Shown here: one piece after another, positions 35,945 through 49,081 of the stretch | Numbering within the stretch: the first letter of the stretch is position 1 | How the letters are laid out: the number at the start of each line of letters is the position of its first letter | From: Antedon mediterranea | Taxonomy: Eukaryota; Echinodermata; Crinoidea; Comatulida; Antedonidae | Assembly: GCF_964355755.1 (NCBI RefSeq) | Contig: NC_092679.1 | Span: 17,164,932 to 17,228,931 of the forward strand | Direction: 5' to 3' | DNA length: 64,000 nucleotides | The notes under the pieces: generated by a model | The model's database searches: none | Seen by the model: only the letters and a program-made list of their open reading frames with translations | What the model was told of the DNA's origin: nothing | Translations under genes and position numbers: made by a program

Positions 35945-38900
35945 TCATTGTAACGATGAATCCTCCTCTTGATTGTTTTCAATTTTTTCTAATTGTTCAC
36001 TAGATAACCTTTGTATTCTACGTCGTCTAATTTCTTGGTGATCATGCTCCCCAGGAGTCATTTCAAATTTGAGTTCATAATCATCGGAAATAATCTCTGG
36101 CACCGGCTCATCTTGTCCGCCAGTGGCTCCTAATACTGTTGCTGAAAATAGAATTACAAAGCAAATGTTACTTACTGTGAACAGTCAAATCTGGAACTTT
36201 TCGAATTTGGAAAGTCTACCAAAAGCCAGATTTTTATAAAAAAGAATTACAGTACATCTACCCCTCCTTTGGGAAACCCCTAATCAAGGGACACACTATT
36301 AATCGGACACTTTCATGTTAAAGAACAAAGAGAAATATATGTTTTAACACCCCAGCCAATCAATATTCAAGGAACACCTCTAATTTGAGGACACCCTTAT
36401 TAAGTGGACAATTAGGTGTGTCCCAAAGGTATTCTCTTAAAGGCCAGGTGCAGGCAAAAAATGTCTATTGATCATACATTCCAATAATTATCGATCTATA
36501 GTTTCCCCTATGTTTCATAATTTTTGGGATTTTATTTGTGTTACATGAGCTTGTTGAAAATAAGCACTTTCTTATCAGTGGGGGGATAGTTCAAATTACA
36601 CAGTAAAATCTCTATTCTTTTGTACACACATTTTGTAAATAGAGAGGCATTTTAAAAAGCTATGAAAAATAAACGGTGTGGTAAAAAATGTTATCAGATG
36701 ACTAAATATAGGTAATATAACTTTAATATTACATTTCTGATATTTTTATTCAACTTCAGATTTTTATTTTCATGCTATAGCAAAAATTATCCACCGTATA
36801 TCCACCATCTTTTTTCACTGTCTAGGGAGTCACCAGACATGTTATTACATTAGGTTAACTACATAACAACTGAAAAAAAGTCTTCCTGGTTTTTAGGATA
36901 TTGCTAAACACCGCAAACCCCGCAAACCCCCGCAAACCTCCAAAAAAACATAGCAAACCCCATCGAACCAACATAAAAGTGATTGAATCATGTAGTGTAC
37001 AACCCACTGGGTATATCAATGTAAAAAAAAAATTAAATTTCTACATTTAACAACTTATTTTTGGGGTAAAACATCATTTTTTGGTCAAAAATGATTGGTA
37101 AACCCCGCAAACCTCCAAAAAACCATAGCAAACCCCACCGAACCAACATAAAAGTGATTGAATAATGTAGTGTACGACCCACTGGGTATATAAATTATTA
37201 AATTTCTACTGTTAACTACTTATTTTTGGGGATAAAACATAATTTTTTGGTTAAAAATTAGCAATCATTTTTGACCAAAAAATGATGTTTTACCCCAAAA
37301 ATAAGTAGTTAACGGTATAAATTTAATATTTTTTTTACATGGATATACCCAGTGGGTTGTACACTACATGATTCAATCACTTTTATGTTGGTTCGATGGG
37401 GTTTGCTATATTTTTTTTTAGGTTTGCAGGGTTTAGCAATCATTTTTGACCAAAAAATGATGTTTTACCCCAAAAATAATTAGTTAACAGTAAAAATGTA
37501 TTATTTTTTTTTACATGGATATACCCAGTGGGTTGTACACTACATGATTCAATCACTTTTATGTTGGTTCGATGGGGTTTGCTATGTTTTTTTGGAGGTT
37601 TGCGGGGGTTTGCGGGGTTTGCGGTGTTTAGCAATACCCGGTTTTTATGGAAGAATTTTGCCAAATTTTGTATTTGACCATATTAAGGGAAATTCATGTT
37701 TTTTCGTCTCGATTTCTGTTACAAATATTTGATTTATGTACAATTAACCATATATTATATTTAAAATTCATGCCTGTACCTGAGCTTTAATATGGGATCT
37801 ACTGGCCAGCTAAATAATAGGGTATTTCCTAAAGTTGGCAAATGGAATGTGCATATTATTGTATTGTTTATAATTAATTAACCTATACAAAACAATAATA
37901 CATACAATCAATTTCAGTTCCTTTGGTGGAACTATCTGCAGCTGCTGTAGTTTTACTTGTACTTGGTTGTGAATCTAAATCTGAAGTTGCCGAGGCTACT
38001 GGTGTTGTCACTGTAGTAGTGGCGGATACCGTAACAGTAGAAGCCGTACTGCTACTAGCTGGTACATTTATTCTATCAAAAATAAAAGAAATTGAGTGAT
38101 GCAGAGAACTGAGGCCCCTGATCCCTCTAACACTGGAGGCCTAGGGCATTTTTAGCCTTTTTTGACATATTTTAATGAATTTCTTCTGCGCACTGCTCAG
38201 GGGTTTAGCCAGTGAGCGCTCATAGGCGTTATGCCACTGGATGTACAGAAGAACCGAAAGTCTAATAATTCCTCAACTTTGTTGGGTCCTGAAGGTGTCC
38301 CTCTTAATAGAGGTTTTACGGTACTACAAACAAGTCAGTCTCAAGATTCCAAAACAAATAAAATAAAAATAAAAATAAAAAAATAAAATAGATTATTTGA
38401 AGCAGGTATATGAATACTTACCCCAGGTTTTGCATTACTGTTGTATACTGTTGTATTTGTATCATAGCTGCATCTAGGAATGTGTGTATACTACGAAGGC
38501 ATTCGATCCTCGCCTCCATATGAGATCTTTCTGTACCCTCCATAGCTCGTAATTCTTCATCATTCAAGCCTTGGAAATCTGGAGGAGGTCTAGGTGGTGG
38601 AATATCTGGCAAATCAAACACAAACAAATTATTTTTAAAATCGAAAAACTGTGGATAGCTACATATTATAGAGTAGAGTTGTGGCTTGGTGGTTATGATG
38701 CTTGGCTACCATTCCAAAGGTCCTGGGTTCAAGTCCCGTCACATGTCAGGATTTTTTCTAAGGACAAAATTACAACTCCACTCCCAAAGACTTGTAATAA
38801 GACTTTGTTTGTGTAGAGCATCTTGTGCATATGTTTGTCTTGTGAACCTCTGAGGGTCCCTAATGATCAGCAATTGCTGGATGGATCACCCTCATTAAAT

Positions 38901-41900
38901 ATGGTTTTTAAAAAAATGAATTGTTTTGTGTGATGTTTTTCTTGTTATTTGTCCATGTTTTTTACATTGTATTTTTATGGAGACAAAATAAATGAAATGC
39001 ATAATTAAGTCTAACCTACCTACTAAAAAAATGTGGAAAATAAAAGCAGAAAGTTCAATTACTTACTAAATGGTGGAATCATAAAAGGTGGAGGCATCAT
39101 AAATGGAGGGGGCATCATTCCCTGGAACAGTGGGGGCGGTGCAGTTGTTGTACTATCTGCTTCTGATGTACTAGTAGTGCCTAAATATAAAATAAAACAT
39201 TTAAACAAAGGTAAAAAACTGGTGATCAACTACAGTAAATTTAATGAAGTCAGTCAGTGTTAGGCGGTAGGAAACAAAAGGTAAACCATTTATTTTATTT
39301 CAAAAGGCTTGAACGAAGATTGAATTGAAAGTTTGCGTTATGAAAATAAAAATATCAGAGATGTCACAAGAAATAAAGTGTTTTCGCAAGAAAAGGGAAC
39401 AATCTCTGTTCAAGCCACTGGGTTGCCAAAGGCCTCTGTTAAAAAGTGGTCAGGTTGAAACCATACAACCGTACTGGTGGCTACAGCGCTAAATATGCAA
39501 AATAATCGATATAAATCGATAGGATTTTCGGATACAGTAAATTCATTTAGTCTAGAAAGCAAATTTATTTGTTCCAGTTACCTTGTGTGGCATCTGCATT
39601 AGCTTGAGTTTGTGCAGGCTGAGGTGGTTGTGGAAAAGCCATTCCAGGCTGTGGGAATTGACCAGGCTGTGGAAACTGCGGGAATTGTCCATGCTGCATT
39701 GGAAAAAACGGGAAGCCAGGAAATGGTGGCATCATGCCAGGAACTGCAAAGAAAATAAACAGAATTTTAGCTGATTCTTTGTTCTGTATCTATAATTTGT
39801 ACAGTATCACAGGCAAATTGTTTGATACATTGTCACATAGGTATCACATGTAACACCCTTTGCATACTAATCATACCAACCTTAACATAGTACAGGTGCC
39901 ACATGTGATAATTAATAAATATGTGACACTCTATTACAAAATTTGCATATGATATTGGACATTATTATGTATAATGCCATATGTGGAGGTACAGTACAGA
40001 GAATGTTTGCACACAAGGTCACGAGGTCAAGCCTTGTCTTACCATTTTGATTAGCATTTTGCTGTTGCTGAGGTGCCTGTGCTTGCTGCTGTGTTGGCGT
40101 TGTGGGCATACGCAATACATCCATACGGCATGTTGGGCAAGACTGTTGTCTTTGGAACCATGATCGAAGGCAGCTGGTGTGAAAGATGTGGTTGCATGGT
40201 AGCTTCTTACAGTTGGTGACCATCTCTTCACGGCAGATGATGCAGACGTTATCCCCAGCTGCAAGCTCTTCTGGTGTGGCATCTGGATAACTAAAGAGGA
40301 AAACATCATGACATGAGCCATTAAAGAGCTGAAAACCAATCACACATTATTGTAGTAGAACCCTCCCTTTGGACATTGGTAATCAGTAACACCTCTTAAG
40401 GGGACACTTTCCTGTTTAACAAACAAATTTTACAAACACTTATTTTATTTATTTCAGTTGACAACCAACAGCGATGAAACCGCCACTAACAGGTTGAATC
40501 TAAACATAATAAACTATAATAATATATTCAAATAAGCAACAATAACATAAACAAAGATTGGAACATTATAGACATTTAACAATTTTACCCTTAAATACAT
40601 TTAAACTATCATAAAATAAATCAATATCCAAACAATTAACAAATAACCTATTAAATGCATTCAACACGACCATACGAAGGAACACTTTGTTGGGTCTCAA
40701 AAGTGTCTCTTAAATAGGGGTGCTACTATCATTTCTCTAATATATACGAATGGATACAAATGTATGTTCTACTTACAGTGTATTCATATTTCTGATAGCT
40801 CTTCTAGACAAAACGACATCATTGAGTGCTTTTTTGAATGACCTATCATAAAAGCAATATGTATATTAATAAAAATAAAATCATAATTTATTAAATGTTT
40901 CATATACTCAAGGATACACTGCTAAGTATATTTTTGAAAGAATGACATTTCTAATTAAAAAAGTGACTGTTCAATTTATTATTAATACCATATAAATAAT
41001 CTACAATTTTATCTTTTAATCAATATGCAAAACCTTTTACTTAACTTATTACTTATAATAATATTTATTCGGTCATCAATGTAAAAATAACCAGGAATGA
41101 GAATAGACTAAAGCCCAAACAGATTCTGCACTCACTCCATACAATACAAACAGTTAAGATAAAAAATTAACATGATATATATTTACTTTCCGTTTGTAAA
41201 ATTATAAAAAAATAAGTCTACGCAAGGTCAGCAATTAATCACACTAACGTAGTCAATAATTTATTTTCGCACTCCCTTAAATTTGAAATAAATCTGGTCC
41301 GGTATTGTTATACATTGGAACCTAATTAAAGATGAGCGTAATAAATAAAACTACCAACCATTAATAGTAAGTCATTTATTTTTCCACACACTAACATAAA
41401 AATACATTTCCTGGTTTGTTAAATATTGAAACATATTAAAGATGAGTCTATTGTAATAATATATATTAATATTAGAACTTATTATTTTCGCACTTAAATT
41501 CTACGAAATATGATATTTCCCTAGACCATTATTACAGTACATCATAATGTTCCCTTTTAATGTTCATTTATCTAATAATGACATTTTATATGTATTTTAC
41601 ATATTTATATACATTGATAAATGTCACTGAAGGTCCGTATATTATTTACATTTTATGTCATTATATAGATAAAAGTTGATATATTTATTGTATCAAGTTT
41701 TTTTCCAATCAACCACATTTTAAATTGCCTTGTTAATTTAAATTTTGATTTGAAATTATAACAACAAAAAAAGAATGTATTGTACTAACCTCATTGCAAG
41801 ATACATTGGCCTGATCGCAAACAATGGGAAAGTGTGCACTTTAATCATAATAGCCATAAATGCTGTGTATAATATCACCTTTATGAAGCCTGACAAAAAA

Positions 41901-44829
41901 GTTCCATATAAAAATTATTGTTAAATATATAAATATTTGTAACAAGCTAAACTATCCAAGGAAATTAAGGTGGTGGCAGACTAAAGAATTATCTTTTGAC
42001 TCAAATATTTGGGCATATCACTACCATATTTGGGCACATCACATGATTATTATACTTATATAGCATGGTTTTACTAACACTAACAGTTATAGATAAAATC
42101 AGACTTGCTATTTCATATGTAATTAAGAAACCACTAAAGCCTATGGTTGACAAAAACAGTGTTTTTTTTATGATTTAAAAAACAGTTTATTCAACCGTAC
42201 ATTCGATACTGGGAATTTTCAGTGTTTTAGTATTTTCATTTTCCTTATAATACACTCTTTGCTATCATTACTAAAAATGCGATTTGCAAGGAGCCTCTGT
42301 TAAATATTAATATATACTACTTCAACTTAAAAATATTATTAATATGAATATTTTCAATATTAATGCGAGTATTCTTAAATATCAATATGAATACTAAATG
42401 ATAAACATCCATTACACCAAGATTATGTATGGTTAAGGTCACGAAAGCGACTACGTAGCACACTATATAGAACTAACAGATATCTTAATTCATTCGTCCC
42501 TTTTTCCATCCATGCTTTCAATGACAAATACAGTACTGTTGAATCACCTTGTAGTTTATTTTGTATTGTATATCTTTCTCTTTACTTGTTATATTTATTT
42601 TACTTATATATATTTTGTATGTTATTGTAATGTTATGTGAGCGATTTGTGGCTGTCATGAATTTCCGCAAGGGCCAAATAAATCTGAATCTGAAACTTAC
42701 CCATGACAAGCTCTGTATAGAGTAGATAAACAGCCTTATTCTCCCATGGATTCTCACTTTGTAAGTCAATTGAATGCAAGCCGTACTTCAAGAAGACATT
42801 AACTACAACACTCAATAAAATAGCATACTGTACCAAAGAAAAAATGATTATAATATTATTCAAAATTAAAAAACACAAGCAAATAAATGGTATCTAAGGC
42901 TGAGTTACATACAGTTAGTTGGTTTAACTCCTGTATGTGGCATAGGCGGACTCAGGATTCCTGCAGTCAAACACCATCTAACCACAAATCCCACCTCACC
43001 CCCCATTCTCACACACATTTTAGTAATTACAATAAGAAGGATAGGATGATGTCCACCCACCCCCTTCTTCTATTAGAGTCCTTTAATGTGCAAACATATT
43101 AGAGTACTTTAATGTGCAAACATATTCGAGTCCTTTAATGTGCAAACATATTAGAGTCCTTTAATGTGCAAACTTATAAGAGCATAGTAGTAGTGCATGT
43201 CTGTTGGTCACATTATGCAGCCAAGCTTCTACCTAAATTCTTAAAATCTGTCACACGTTTCGTTTATTTTATTAGTTTCATTTATATCAGAGGAACATTA
43301 GATTTTTATTATTATTATTAGTATTATTTTTACATTTACATCACATGTTACATCACATGTTAAAAATAAAGCCTTACCTCAAAGCCAAAAACAAGCTGAA
43401 CTGATGCGCCCTTAGTCAGCGTATAGTGGTAAGCATTGTGAATAAACAACATATCAAGACAACACAAAACCACCATTATCACTGAAAAAAAACCAAATAA
43501 TCACACATGAATACTGTATACTAGTACCTAGCAACAACTGAAAATTCAATAGACTCACTGCATCCATGTAAACATTGATATGATTATAATAAACATTGAA
43601 TGATTTAATTAAAATTAAATGAATGATGTACTTGGTAAAAATGAGAATACTTACTAATGGCTCGAAGATGGAATATCCACGATATTATTGGGCTTCTTTC
43701 CATCTAAAAAATTTTTGGGAAAATTGCATTATTTAAATCTTCTTTTATAAATTTGTTACACAAACAATAAAAAAAAAATGTTTAACCATCAATTAGAAAT
43801 AAATTAAATTTATCATATTTAATTTTTTTAAATTTAAAATGGTAATTACATAATCTACTCTGTCTTCTGCCAGCCAATGGAAACACTTGAGAAACAAAAG
43901 AAGAGTGAACATGGCAACAAAGCGCGGACTGAAATCATCACGAAACACGGTGAAAGCAAGGCAGGTTTCCGTCACTGCATACCAAGACCGCTCTATCATG
44001 TGCTTAAAAAAACAAAACACAGTAATTTAAAGTATATATTTAGAACACTATATTTGAAATGATTGACATTTAGTGACTGGGGTGTATATGGTTGAATATT
44101 TTATTAACTTTTCGATTACGTACTTCCATTTCTGCATCCCGTAATTGACCGAAAAACACTTTCTTGAAAAGTTTTCCCATTAGGACAACAAACACCAAGG
44201 CTTGCGAGTATAGTACCTATAACATAAAATAAAACATTTATTTAATATTAGTACAGTAGTATGTAGAAAAACAAGGCTTTGTGAGGGTACGCCTAGTTAC
44301 AGTAGCCTACTGTAGTATAGGCTAGCCTCTACTACGAGTACTATCTAGGGCCTAGCCTACCTAGCACTAGGTTTTAATGGTAGAGAGTAAAATTATTATA
44401 TTATTTTATGATAAATCAAAATAAAATCATCAACAATAATTTTAATAAAGAAAAGACAAGCAATCTGACTGACTAATAATTAATATTAAAACATAAGAAC
44501 TTCATACATTTATTTCTCTACTCTAGCCTACTTGACTATTCTAGGCCTCCTCTTACAACCCGAGCCAACTTCGCGAGGCAGCCAGGAGGAAAGGCGGACA
44601 AGGATGAAAATAGTGTTTTAATAGCCTAGGCCTAGGCCTAGCCTAGGCTAGATTATTTTTATACTTTATCATCAGCCGTTTTTCATCTTCACATACTTAC
44701 CGCCATGCTTGCATTTGATTTTGTAATATACACCATTGACGGGTAAAATTGTTTCTTTTGAAAATATGCATGGCCAACGACTGCAAAAGTAAGCACAAAG
44801 CTTAAAGATGTAACAATTGCACCCCTCAT
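35945..44829 (-). CDS. SYVN1: E3 ubiquitin ligase synoviolin/HRD1, 14 exons
   Basis: HRD1 is the central ER-membrane ubiquitin ligase and retrotranslocation channel of ER-associated degradation. Exons 5'->3': 44829-44701, 44216-44124, 44002-43850, 43703-43655, 43481-43378, 42827-42701, 41889-41790, 40842-40777, 40290-40043, 39743-39582, 39180-39067, 38605-38422, 38072-37906, 36141-35945. They join in frame to 630 aa (human 617). The N-terminal multispan domain is strongly conserved (AEMEHMIERSWYAVTETCLA, FRDDFSPRFVAMFTLLLF, GASVQLVFGFEYAIL). The RING-H2 finger spans about residues 290-329, with zinc ligands C290, C293, C306, H308, H311, C314, C325 and C328 all present. A Pro/Gln/Met-rich linker follows, then a HAF-H-like segment (LNDEELRAMEGTER...LRSIHTFLDAAMIQIQQY). 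The tail ends in IRRRRIQRL and an acidic stretch. Confidence 0.96.
36255..36440. repeat. Dispersed GGGACA-rich repeat, family Q
   Basis: CTCCTTTGGGAAACCCCTAA, AAGGGACACAC, AATATATGTTTTAACACC and GAGGACACCC...GTGGACAATTA occur in order, matching the copies near 3655, 40355 and 57225. In the last intron of SYVN1. Confidence 0.5.
36899..37636. mobile_element. 738-bp foldback element with tandem units in each arm
   Basis: The ends TATTGCTAAACACCGCAAAC and its exact complement at 37617-37636 continue inward through CCCCGCAAACC. Each arm holds about two ~190-bp units (AAAGTGATTGAATCATGTAG, ACCCACTGGGTATAT, TTTTTGGGGTAAAACATCAT), inverted around a centre near 37260. Imperfect direct repeats flank it (CCTGGTTTTTAGGA left, CCCGGTTTTTATGGA right). 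In the last intron of SYVN1. It has no coding capacity: the open stretches in it are by-products of the repeats. Confidence 0.75.
38255..38330. repeat. Fragment of dispersed repeat, family Q
   Basis: TTTGTTGGGTCCTGAAGGTGTCCCTCTTAATAGAGG matches TTTGTTGGGTCTCAAAAGTGTCTCTTAAATAGGGG near 40690, so these are ends of the same family. In SYVN1 intron 12. Confidence 0.4.
38675..38906 (+). mobile_element. tRNA-derived SINE in SYVN1 intron
   Basis: tRNA-like head with A-box-like TGGCTTGGTGGTTATGATGC and B box GGTTCAAGTCC about 40 nt later. The tRNA-unrelated body ends near GGATGGATCACCCTCATTAA. Its tail differs from the SINEs at 4143 and 49743, so it is a separate family. It is antisense to SYVN1. 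Confidence 0.6.
40355..40730. repeat. Family Q repeat interrupted by AT-rich segment
   Basis: Left part: GAACCCTCCCTTTGGACATTGGTAATCAGTAACACC and AAGGGGACACTTTCCTGTTTAACA (each read in pieces). Right part: TTTGTTGGGTCTC and AAGTGTCTCTTAAATAGGGG (~40690-40722). About 240 bp of unrelated sequence lies between, probably a later insertion. Between SYVN1 exons 8 and 9. Confidence 0.4.
42002..42046. mobile_element. MITE family P core fragment
   Basis: ATATTTGGGCATATCACTACC followed by ATATTTGGGCACATCACAT is the core of family P; terminal repeats are lost. In SYVN1 intron 6. Confidence 0.45.
42530..42698 (+). mobile_element. LINE/SINE 3' end in SYVN1 intron
   Basis: The 3' part reads GTGGCTGTCATGAATTTCCG, then CAAGGGCCAAATAAA, then a (TCTGAA)n-like end. 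This is the usual form of short CR1/RTE-like LINE 3' ends in animals. Antisense to SYVN1, next to exon 6. Family not determined. Confidence 0.5.
43073..43182. repeat. 27-bp minisatellite, 4 copies
   Basis: Unit TTAGAGTCCTTTAATGTGCA plus AACATA is repeated four times with single-base changes (one copy reads GAGTACTTT, another CGAGTCC). In SYVN1 intron 5. Confidence 0.85.
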
Positions 44830-45687
44830 TTTCTTGTAGGCATTTAAGCTAGGCTCGTCGTCGTGTAAATTCTTCTAGCGAAAAACGTCGAGTTGACACG
44901 GTTTATTTGAGAAAGTTCAAAGTTCATATTTATTACACGTCGTATAACTTTCTAATTTACATATGCCTTATATGGTAACTCATTTGCCTTTTATAAACAA
45001 TAAAGTCTATTGCGTTTATGATTGGTTCAAAAGTACAGAATTGTTCCGGATGAGTAGTTACGCAGCAGCAGCAGAGAACCAGCTGAAAAAACAGCAGCCA
45101 CAGCCTAAAAAGTTACAGAGTTAGGAAATCATTTCAACATTATGTAAGTTATTACTATTTATGTTATTAAATTCGATCCGACAGTCTTTACTGTTATATA
45201 TGAAGCATTGCAAAATTGAATAAATGCTAGCCTATTTGTTATCTCTTTTATATAGGCCTACCTACCTGCTGCTGACTTTCGGGCGGGCGAGAGCAGACGT
45301 GCTGGGCATGCTGTGTGTAGTTCATATGCGCGTAAAAAAGCAGCCGATGCGTATATAAAAAACATAGCGCCTTCATTTACCTAGAAATGACAGCGTTATT
45401 CTTTTACTTTGTATTATGTTTTTTGTTTGCAATTGAAATACAATCTTATTTAGTCGTTGTAGAAATACCGTATAGGCTATTCCACATACGTTTTACAGAA
45501 TTTTGTATTTCTGTTTAAAGTTTGATATATTTTAATAATGTATTTCATTGTTTAAAAAGTTTGATAGGGCCTACTTCTACTGTCTGTCAATAAAAGTAGC
45601 CTAGGCCTAGGCCCATATACAACAAGGAACAATCATAGCCATCTGTCTATGTGACCTAAATACCATTTAAAGCACCGGACTTGAAAA
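44830..45687. promoter_or_regulatory. Divergent promoter region of SYVN1 and Speedy
   Basis: 858 bp separate the start codons of two divergent genes. A TATATAAAA at 45352-45360 faces Speedy. The part near SYVN1 is AT-rich with no clear TATA box. Noncoding 5' exons cannot be excluded. Several AGGCCTA palindromes occur (45253, 45571, 45602). Confidence 0.4.
45352..45360 (+). promoter_or_regulatory. Candidate TATA box for Speedy gene
   Basis: TATATAAAA, ~330 bp before the Speedy ATG. It would give a ~300-nt leader. The AT-rich context makes chance occurrence possible. Confidence 0.3.
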
Positions 45688-48152
45688 ATGGAGGGCAACA
45701 CTGAACGCATCTTTGAGCCATTGAAAACATTTATTGTAACCCCACCATCATCAAATGATGGTATCGAAAGTGGTCATCAGAAGATTGTAGAACGTGTCTT
45801 AGTAACTAGTGTACCAGATGCTAATGGATGGAAAAGAAGACATGACTGGCAAGGGATCGATTCGGACATGGTTGGTTCTCTAGCACCCATTAAAAGATTG
45901 AAGAACTCATCAATGACAGTAAAAAGCAAAGAGATGAATGCTTATTTTAAACTTTTTGGTATGATATTTTAAATTATTAATGATTAAACACAGATCTTGC
46001 TATTGTATTGATCAGTCTTTCAAATTTGAATATCCATATGTTTTATAAATTATTATTATTTTAACAGAAAATGAAATAATTCAGGATTTCCTATGGATGG
46101 ACAAATGTGCAAAAATAGCTGACAAGGTACGGTATATTACCAAATCCTTTCAACTTTTCAACTACTTGAAATATGTATTAAAACATTTTATTTTTTGTGT
46201 TTAAAATGTAATTATAGTAAGAAGAAAGTATATAAGTGATAATCAAGTTTCTCAACAATAAGTTAGTTTTTAATGTTTTTTTTTCTTACAGTACCTTTTA
46301 GCAATGGTCTTTGCTTATTTTAAGAGAGCAGAATTTAAGATCAAACAGTTCACCAAAATAAATTTTTTTATTGCATTGTAAGTTTAAAAAGTTTATTATT
46401 GCTTTAAATAAATGTTTATTGTTTTGTAAGTTTAAAAAAAAAATTTTTAATGTTCAATACAAAATTGTGTTTACATTTTGTTTTTTTTTTATATAAATTG
46501 TAGAGTGTGTATTTTGTACCTTGCTAAAGGTAAATGTAATAAAAATATGAATATGTTAATATGATTTTACTTACAATTTCTGAATTGTATTAATACAAAT
46601 TATTAGGTACCTTGCAAATGATATGGAAGAGGACGAAGAGGATTTTAAATATGAGATCTTTCCATGGGCTCTTGGCAGAGATTGGAGACATAAATACACT
46701 AGGTTTTTACGCAAAAAGGACCTTTTCTGGAAGTCGATTAACTTCAGAGCTGCAGTTAGTAGACGATGTTGTGAAGAGGTAGGCTTTTAATATATTACAG
46801 CCATTATTTAGTACACACAAAATGTGTATTCAGTACGAAAAAGCCACTTGATTCTCTGTACTGCATCATCACATTTGTATAACATGTGATGCCTGTATTA
46901 TGTTGTTATATACACTGCTGCCAATGATTTTCACAGCTAATTTCAATAATATAATATGTCCTTACTGCTATGTATTAACTTTTGTAAAGGTTGCCCTATT
47001 AATGGGGCAAAAGAACATTTTAATTAAACATTACTATAAACTGCTAAAGGTTGCCCTATTAACTTTTGTAAAGATTGCCCTATTGATGGCACAAAAGAAC
47101 ATTTTAATTATACATTACTATACACTGCTAAATGTTGCCCTATTAACTGTTGTAAAGGTTGCCCTATTGATGGCACAGAAGAACATTACAAATATCTATT
47201 ACTATAAACTGGTAAAGGTTCTCTAATGATGATAGTATTGAACAATACAAATTTATGCTTGGTTTGCTAACTAATACTACTTGTTTTAAGATAATGGCAA
47301 TTGCCCCATATCATGGGATTTGGCAACGCAATAGAGCCGACCACCATGGTGGAGCTTATAGGAACTATGACACAGACGATGAATTTCTGCCCCGTGGGCC
47401 TGGCGCTTCACCGGTCCACTGTGAGGCTTGTGCCAAGAAAGGAACTTATGTATACACACCATCAAGTTCTGAAGAGACAGATGATGGCTACTTACTTCTG
47501 TATTCTTGCACCGATACCTCAGATGAGGAGACTGACCAAGCAGTACCAAAGAGTTTTGATATGAGAGGTGCAGTAATGTTTTCTTTAACATTTTCCAATT
47601 ATCTAAAACTCTGTCCAAACAAACTTTATGTGACAAAAAATGTAATGTGCCCATATATGACATGATGATATCATATCACTACCATATTTGGACGTATCAC
47701 TACCATATTTAGGCACACACTTTTTTTGTCAAACTAGTTTGATAATATAGACGGGGCTTTATTCAGATTTTGAAGGACTTTGAACTATCTACCTTTTGGC
47801 TCTTATTTTTAATACACTTTTACAAATCATTTAGTTATAGAATTGTCAGGTTCTTGAAGTGCTTGTTCAGACTTAATTCTTTACCAGGCTAGGTTGGCTT
47901 CTTCAGACCAATTATTGCTAACTTTTAAGTAGGTAGTTCACCAACTTACTTGGGTAAACTATGGAGTATTCTTTACTCCATGAGTAAACTAAGTGTGAAA
48001 TGCACCCACATTTAAGTTATTCTTTCACCATTAAACCAGTTACCACACCGTGCCTGTTTACCAATATTTGTTGTATTTTTACAGGTCTTCAGAACACATT
48101 ACAAACCAGTGATGACTCCTACTCATACTTTTGGGCTGATAAAGATGAGTAA
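45688..48152 (+). CDS. SPDYA: Speedy/RINGO cell-cycle regulator A-like, 6 exons
   Basis: Speedy/RINGO proteins bind and activate CDK1/CDK2 without cyclin and drive meiotic maturation and G1/S progression. Exons: 45688-45958, 46068-46126, 46292-46377, 46607-46778, 47291-47567, 48085-48152. They join in frame to 310 aa (human SPDYA 313). The RINGO box spans about residues 83-220 and includes [87 protein letters not shown]. All of these align with vertebrate Speedy A. The N-terminal 80 residues and the acidic C-terminal tail (ending SYFWADKDE) are lineage-specific. The start is the first ATG of the open exon. Confidence 0.94.
46978..47228 (+). repeat. ~90-bp tandem repeat in Speedy intron 4
   Basis: About 2.7 copies of a unit with AAGGTTGCCCTATTAA, GGCACAAAAGAACATT and TACTATAAACTGCTAAA. 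Because the unit length is close to a multiple of 3, a spurious 108-codon open frame spans it. Confidence 0.75.
47604..47761. mobile_element. MITE family P, copy 5, in Speedy intron 5
   Basis: TAAAACTCTGTC at the left, ATAGACGGGGCTTTA at the right. The core has CATATCACTACCATATTTGG and a second ACGTATCACTACC unit. Arms are more diverged than in copy 2. Confidence 0.65.
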
Positions 48153-49081
48153 CATTATAATAAAGTTGTGCATTCTTCACCAATTCTTGTTGCTGTATCT
48201 CCACATACAGCAATATGTGTTTAGTATCATAAGCAACTTCCACAATAAAGCATCACATGTGGTGCCTCTATCATGGAAGGTTAGGTAAAGGGTTAGGCTA
48301 GGGTGTATGATACAGGCATCACATATGAATCACATGTGATACAGTATCATGGAATTTGCCTTGATACTGGACGAATTTAATACTAAGAAATGACTGGAAT
48401 CTACTGTAATACAGCAATAAATAACATATGGAAGAGGAATACGAATCTTTCAATTATGAAAGAAATTAAGTTACAATTTTGTTGAATAAGTTAACAGTTA
48501 ACTTTTTAAAGAAGAGTGGGGATTTATATAATAATATTTAAAACAATATTTTTTTTCCTGCTAAAATAGTATTGTATTATGTTTAGTTGTATACATGTAG
48601 AATGTATAGTACATGTAAAATAAAAATACCAAGCAAAAAAAGGTCAAGGGTCAAGCTCTTTTTGTCCCTCTTTGTGGGTAGAGGACTGGGGTGCAAATAT
48701 GACCATGACCTTTTCAAATGGGGGAGTGCAGTATTTAAGTTTCTTAACAAATTAGTAAAACAAAGATCTCTATTTTTTGTTTAAAACTAAAAGATTAAAG
48801 AATATATAATTATTTATTCAAAATATTTGTTTACTTTCTAATAATTGAAAGTGATGAAAGTTTTATGTTTAGAGAATAGAAATAAATAAAATTAAAACTA
48901 ATTTTGAATGTTAAAAACTTAATAAATTATACATAGATAGAAAAGATTTTTACTTTAGAAGAAGTACAGATTATATATAAAAAACCTATTTATTTATTTA
49001 TTGTACTATTACTGTATTATAACAAGGGGAAGAGAAAAATTTGAATTTCACTCTTCCCTGGTACAGGTATAACATTTTTTT

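Noticed and set aside
37440-37732. Open frames on both strands in the SYVN1 last intron
   Set aside because: They fall in the arms of the 738-bp foldback element and mirror each other.
38681-38745. Functional tRNA gene
   Set aside because: Same reasoning: tRNA-like head joined to a SINE body, no convincing acceptor stem.
46900-47226. 108-codon open frame in Speedy intron 4
   Set aside because: Created by a ~90-bp tandem repeat whose length is a multiple of three.
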